NCBI GenBank assembly: GCA_902783405.1
Contig: CACZQZ010000129.1
Span: 1-6,876, forward strand
Direction: 5' to 3'
DNA length: 6,876 nucleotides
From: an uncultured Erysipelotrichaceae bacterium
GTDB taxonomy: Bacteria; Bacillota_I; Bacilli_A; RF39; UBA660
In this document: in pieces, positions 4,324 to 6,876 of the stretch
Layout of the letters: every line of letters begins with the position of its first letter
Numbering within the stretch: the first letter of the stretch is position 1
Notes under the pieces: generated by a model
Database searches by the model: none
What the model was told of the DNA's origin: nothing
Seen by the model: only the letters and a program-made list of their open reading frames with translations
Made by a program: the position numbers and the translations under genes

Positions 4324-5214
4324 TCCACCACCACCGTGGAAACCTCCAGAAGATCCCATATGAGATCCACCACCAGATCCACTATCGGAACTTATGGTAT
4401 AAGAAGATGTATGACTGTGCATAAAAATATCTTCCATCCTTGTATAATTTACACTATTCTTATTTAAGTATGCATTAGCATTCGTTTCTTTTTTAACCAT
4501 CCTATTTTTTTTAATTAATATAAGCATAACAATGAGGGTAACAACAAATGAAATGCCTCCACATAATAAAAATGGAATTTTATAAGGTTTTATTAATTTA
4601 CCATTCTCACCAATCGTATAATCTTGATATTGTTTTGGAATACCAGACTTATAGTAAGATGATGCTCTATCAATAAATGTAGTTATACCAGATAAATATC
4701 TTTCTTCATGTATATCATCATAAATGTCATCTAGTATATTTTCACATCTTTCATAAGGATAATATAGTTGTGCTTCACCAAAAGTATAAATATTAAAATA
4801 ACGATTATAATCATTTACATTTCGAATAAGTAATATTCCACTATAATTTTCAAAGTTCAAACCAAAGTCATTATAATCATAAAAATCAGCAGCGTAATCT
4901 TCTATTTCACTATCACTATAAGCTAAATCTGTAGTTATAACAACCATATCCATATTAGATGTTTCAATATAATCATTAATTTGATTTCTTAATTCTGCCT
5001 CTTCTTCATCAGAAATTACTTCTGCAAAATCATAGATTTTTTCACTCACATCTACTCTTGGAGTTCTTAACACATTATCTTTGTTAGCACTTGTAATATT
5101 CCAATGTTTCGATACTCCTAAGTCTTCTTCTGTTCTAGGTATTGTGGTTACTGCATAAGCATTAATTCCTATAAAAAAGGATGCAATAGCAAATAAAATT
5201 TTTATCTTTTTCAT
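4309..5214 (-). CDS. TPM-domain (YgcG-type) membrane-anchored protein
   Basis: The TPM domain (PF04536; YgcG family, related to the thylakoid acid phosphatase TLP18.3 and PSII repair proteins) is widespread in bacterial envelopes, but its activity is mostly unknown. The 301-residue protein has a signal peptide (1-21, AYA before the cut) and a spacer. The TPM domain (about 58-190) has the usual opening IYDFAEVISDEEEAEL, the IETSNMDMVVITTD strand, and GILLIRNVNDY in place of the common GVLLLVDMDDR-type segment. A single membrane helix lies at about 213-234, followed by a basic stop-transfer stretch. The tail (about 272-301) is rich in Gly, Ser and His, ending in GGFHGGGGGRHG; YgcG-like proteins often end in such Gly/Ser tails. 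If the signal peptide is cut, the TPM domain is outside and the Gly/His tail inside. GGAGG lies 6 nt before the ATG, which overlaps the upstream stop codon as ATGA, so the two proteins probably act together. Confidence 0.85.
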   Translation of the reverse strand: MKKIKILFAIASFFIGINAYAVTTIPRTEEDLGVSKHWNITSANKDNVLRTPRVDVSEKIYDFAEVISDEEEAELRNQINDYIETSNMDMVVITTDLAYSDSEIEDYAADFYDYNDFGLNFENYSGILLIRNVNDYNRYFNIYTFGEAQLYYPYERCENILDDIYDDIHEERYLSGITTFIDRASSYYKSGIPKQYQDYTIGENGKLIKPYKIPFLLCGGISFVVTLIVMLILIKKNRMVKKETNANAYLNKNSVNYTRMEDIFMHSHTSSYTISSDSGSGGGSHMGSSGGFHGGGGGRHG

Positions 5215-6278
5215 GCTGCGCCTCCTATATAGATAAGATAACTAATACCTATAAAAAGAAGCATACAAATTATAAAAATAGCAATCGAATAAGCTAATAC
5301 TTTACCCTTACTAATTGGCATATCTCCAATAAATTCTCCAGTCTGACCGTTCATGGCAAATAAATAGTACTTTCCATTATATTTAACGTTAACCATCCAT
5401 ACTGGAAGAAGAGCGTAATCACACTTTTCTTCTTTAATATCTAAATTATTTTTCTTAACCACTACACCTGTATATCTATTCATTGTTTTTTTAACTTCAT
5501 CCATTGTAGACTGAAGTGCTCTTTTTTTAGCAATTTCAAATGCATCTTTTGATTCAAAATCATATTTTTCAGCTAAAAAGCCAGATAAATAAGCGTGATT
5601 ATAAGTGACAAGTTCGTTGTAATTAAATGGTTCTATGGTATTCATAATCGCATCATCAAATCTTTTACTACCATCTACTGGAATTAAATGATATTTCATG
5701 CTTCCACTTCGAACAAGATTATAGGTATCTGTTTTCGTATAATGAGTATCTCCTACTCGCCAGTTCGTAATTCTTTTTCCTATTGCTTCAACATCACCAT
5801 CAGCATTTACATCAAATAACCAAAAAGGAATATAAAGTCCCGTAATTTTTTCAATATTTTTAATGGATACAAAATCTTTTGGAAGCAATGGTCTTCCTTT
5901 TTGTAAACCTTTAAAAGCTAAGACAGCATCTTCTTTTACCTTTTTAAAAGGAATAACTTTTGTTGGTGCAAATTTACCAGACAATTTGTTTTTTAAAATA
6001 GCTGTATTTCCGCAATATAAACAAAAAGTCGCAGCTGTATTTTCGTCTGCTATTATTTCAGCTCCACAATCACTACATCTGTAAGAGTCATAAGCTGTAT
6101 CATCGCCTTTTCCTCCTTCATTATTCTTTTCACTACTAGCATTATTAAATTTTTGAAGTTCTTCTAATGTAAATTCACTTTCGCAATATTCACATTTCCA
6201 TTTTTCTAATGTTGGATTAAAATGAATTGGTGCCATACAAGCGGGACACTTATGATCTAAAGCTTTATTTTTTCTCAT
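5211..6278 (-). CDS. Double zinc-ribbon (TFIIB-type) protein with C-terminal membrane anchor
   Basis: The function is unknown. The 355-residue protein starts with two zinc ribbons: C11-x2-C14 with C29-x2-C32, and C68-x2-C71 with C86-x2-C89, joined by a low-complexity linker (about 45-62). A mixed alpha/beta middle region follows, with tryptophans near IPFWLFDVNADGDVEAIGK and a later ALLPVWMVNVKYNGKYYLFAMNGQTGE segment. A single hydrophobic helix (about 327-351) precedes the short GGAA end. There is no signal peptide, so the ribbons should be in the cytoplasm with a tail anchor in the membrane. I choose ATG 6278, which has AGGTGA 5 nt upstream; the in-frame ATG at 6284 and GTG at 6287 overlap that site. 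The gene has its own sigma-A promoter and ends inside the start codon of the TPM gene. Similar TFIIB-type zinc-ribbon proteins are often seen next to TPM or SPFH-domain genes, but no role has been proven. Confidence 0.82.
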   Translation of the reverse strand: MRKNKALDHKCPACMAPIHFNPTLEKWKCEYCESEFTLEELQKFNNASSEKNNEGGKGDDTAYDSYRCSDCGAEIIADENTAATFCLYCGNTAILKNKLSGKFAPTKVIPFKKVKEDAVLAFKGLQKGRPLLPKDFVSIKNIEKITGLYIPFWLFDVNADGDVEAIGKRITNWRVGDTHYTKTDTYNLVRSGSMKYHLIPVDGSKRFDDAIMNTIEPFNYNELVTYNHAYLSGFLAEKYDFESKDAFEIAKKRALQSTMDEVKKTMNRYTGVVVKKNNLDIKEEKCDYALLPVWMVNVKYNGKYYLFAMNGQTGEFIGDMPISKGKVLAYSIAIFIICMLLFIGISYLIYIGGAA

Positions 6279-6300
6279 ACACATCACCTACTCTATTTTC

Positions 6301-6329
6301 ATTATAGCAAAAAAATATACAATTATCCA
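6301..6329 (-). promoter_or_regulatory. Sigma-A promoter for the zinc-ribbon/TPM operon
   Basis: On the minus strand a perfect TATAAT (6306-6301) is preceded by TGC, making an extended -10. TGGATA (6329-6324, 4 of 6 bases) sits at the optimal 17-nt spacing. The transcript should start near 6294, with a short leader that contains the ribosome binding site. Confidence 0.72.
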
Positions 6330-6330
6330 G

Positions 6331-6354
6331 AAAAAAAGAAAGGTTTTCCTTTCT
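6331..6354 (-). terminator. Rho-independent terminator of the ZIP transporter gene
   Basis: A perfect 7-bp stem, AGAAAGG (6354-6348) with CCTTTCT (6343-6337), has an AAAA loop and six following Ts (6336-6331). The stem begins in the stop codon of the transporter gene. Confidence 0.82.
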
Positions 6355-6876
6355 ATAGATTTAAAGCAATAATTAATACAATAATACCAGTGCAAAGACC
6401 TAAAATCGTACTTCTTTTATCCCTTGTTTTATAAACCATTGGAAGTAACTCCATAACACTGATATAAGCAAGCATACCAGATGTAATACCAAGTAAAATT
6501 CCTAAAGTATTATAGCTAATATTTTTAAATAAGAATAAAATTAATCCTCCAACAAAAGTTGATAAGAAAAGTGCTGTTAAGGAAATGATTCTTTTCTTTT
6601 TAGAATGGTTATCAAAAGATGACGCAATAATCATTCCCATAGGAATATTATGAAGCCCTATACCAATCATAAGCATTAAACCTGTTTTAGTAGAAATTAA
6701 TGATGAACTATATAAAGCCATTCCTTCAATAATATTATGTATTAAAATAGCAATACTTGAAAACATTCCAATATGAGCCATATGATGAATATGTTCTTCT
6801 TCATTATGTTCATGATGATCTGGAATAAATCTCTCTAAAAATTTTAAAATACCAAATCCAACAAGCATCGTACAAA
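6353..6876 (-). CDS. ZIP-family divalent metal transporter, C-terminal part
   Basis: ZIP proteins carry zinc, iron or related metals across the membrane into the cytoplasm. The frame stays open to the right edge (Cys and Thr codons precede the Met at 6868), so the 173 visible residues are the C-terminal part of a protein usually about 250 long; the first helices are outside the window. Counting from that Met, a His-rich loop (17-32, PDHHEHNEEEHIHH) matches the metal-binding cytoplasmic loop between helices 3 and 4. Helix 4 holds H44-N45-x2-E48-G49 and helix 5 holds H73-N74-I-P-M-G. Three more helices follow, with ELLPM in helix 7. In many bacterial ZIPs helix 5 reads QNIPEG or similar, so the Glu-to-Met change removes one likely metal ligand. 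The gene ends in its own terminator and seems unrelated to the operons downstream. Confidence 0.88.
   Translation of the reverse strand, partial: CTMLVGFGILKFLERFIPDHHEHNEEEHIHHMAHIGMFSSIAILIHNIIEGMALYSSSLISTKTGLMLMIGIGLHNIPMGMIIASSFDNHSKKKRIISLTALFLSTFVGGLILFLFKNISYNTLGILLGITSGMLAYISVMELLPMVYKTRDKRSTILGLCTGIIVLIIALNL

Noticed and set aside
5863..6084. Open frame of 73 codons on the plus strand
   Set aside because: It is antisense to the well-supported zinc-ribbon gene, with no ribosome binding site or family resemblance seen; chance frame.
6279..6287. Upstream GTG/ATG starts for the zinc-ribbon gene (6287 and 6284)
   Set aside because: Both overlap or crowd the AGGTGA ribosome binding site; ATG 6278 has proper spacing.

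Overview
This is an AT-rich, gene-dense window in which every convincing gene lies on the minus strand, so transcription runs from the right edge to the left. It looks like a low-GC, endospore-forming Bacillota. The evidence is direct: yabG, yabP and yabQ are spore-formation genes, spoVG and veg accompany them, and two intergenic gaps carry sigma-E-like sporulation promoters. TGG encodes Trp and TGA is used as a stop, so the standard bacterial code applies. The proline-tRNA ligase is the archaeal/eukaryotic-type enzyme. The exact taxon cannot be read from the sequence; an uncultured gut-type Bacilli or Erysipelotrichia relative is a guess.

Layout in transcription order (right to left): the C-terminal part of a ZIP-family metal transporter, ended by a hairpin terminator. 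Next is a two-gene operon with its own sigma-A promoter, encoding a double-zinc-ribbon membrane protein and a secreted/membrane-anchored TPM-domain protein that overlap by ATGA. Its terminator is partly inside the last codons of the TPM gene. A sigma-E-like promoter then leads into yabG (spore coat protease) and veg, 8 nt apart. spoVG follows with a sigma-A-type promoter, a TTG start and a perfect terminator. A second sigma-E-like promoter leads into yabP-yabQ, which overlap by ATGA. divIC has its own extended -10 sigma-A promoter, and proS has a promoter and a strong terminator. At the far left another minus-strand promoter starts a transcript of at least 130 nt that leaves the window. The first nine bases are a C run beside a perfect hairpin.

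The order yabG-veg-spoVG-yabP-yabQ-divIC is the same order and orientation as in Bacillus subtilis, but the many genes that separate them there are absent, leaving a compressed sporulation/division core. Both sigma-E-like promoters share one design: a terminator whose T-tract runs into the -35 element, a 13-nt spacer, and a -10 of the form CATACTYT. This suggests mother-cell genes that are insulated from upstream vegetative transcription. The other points of interest are a DivIC homologue with a second C-terminal membrane helix, a short YabQ, and the zinc-ribbon/TPM pair of unknown function. I see no mobile element, CRISPR array, tRNA or rRNA.
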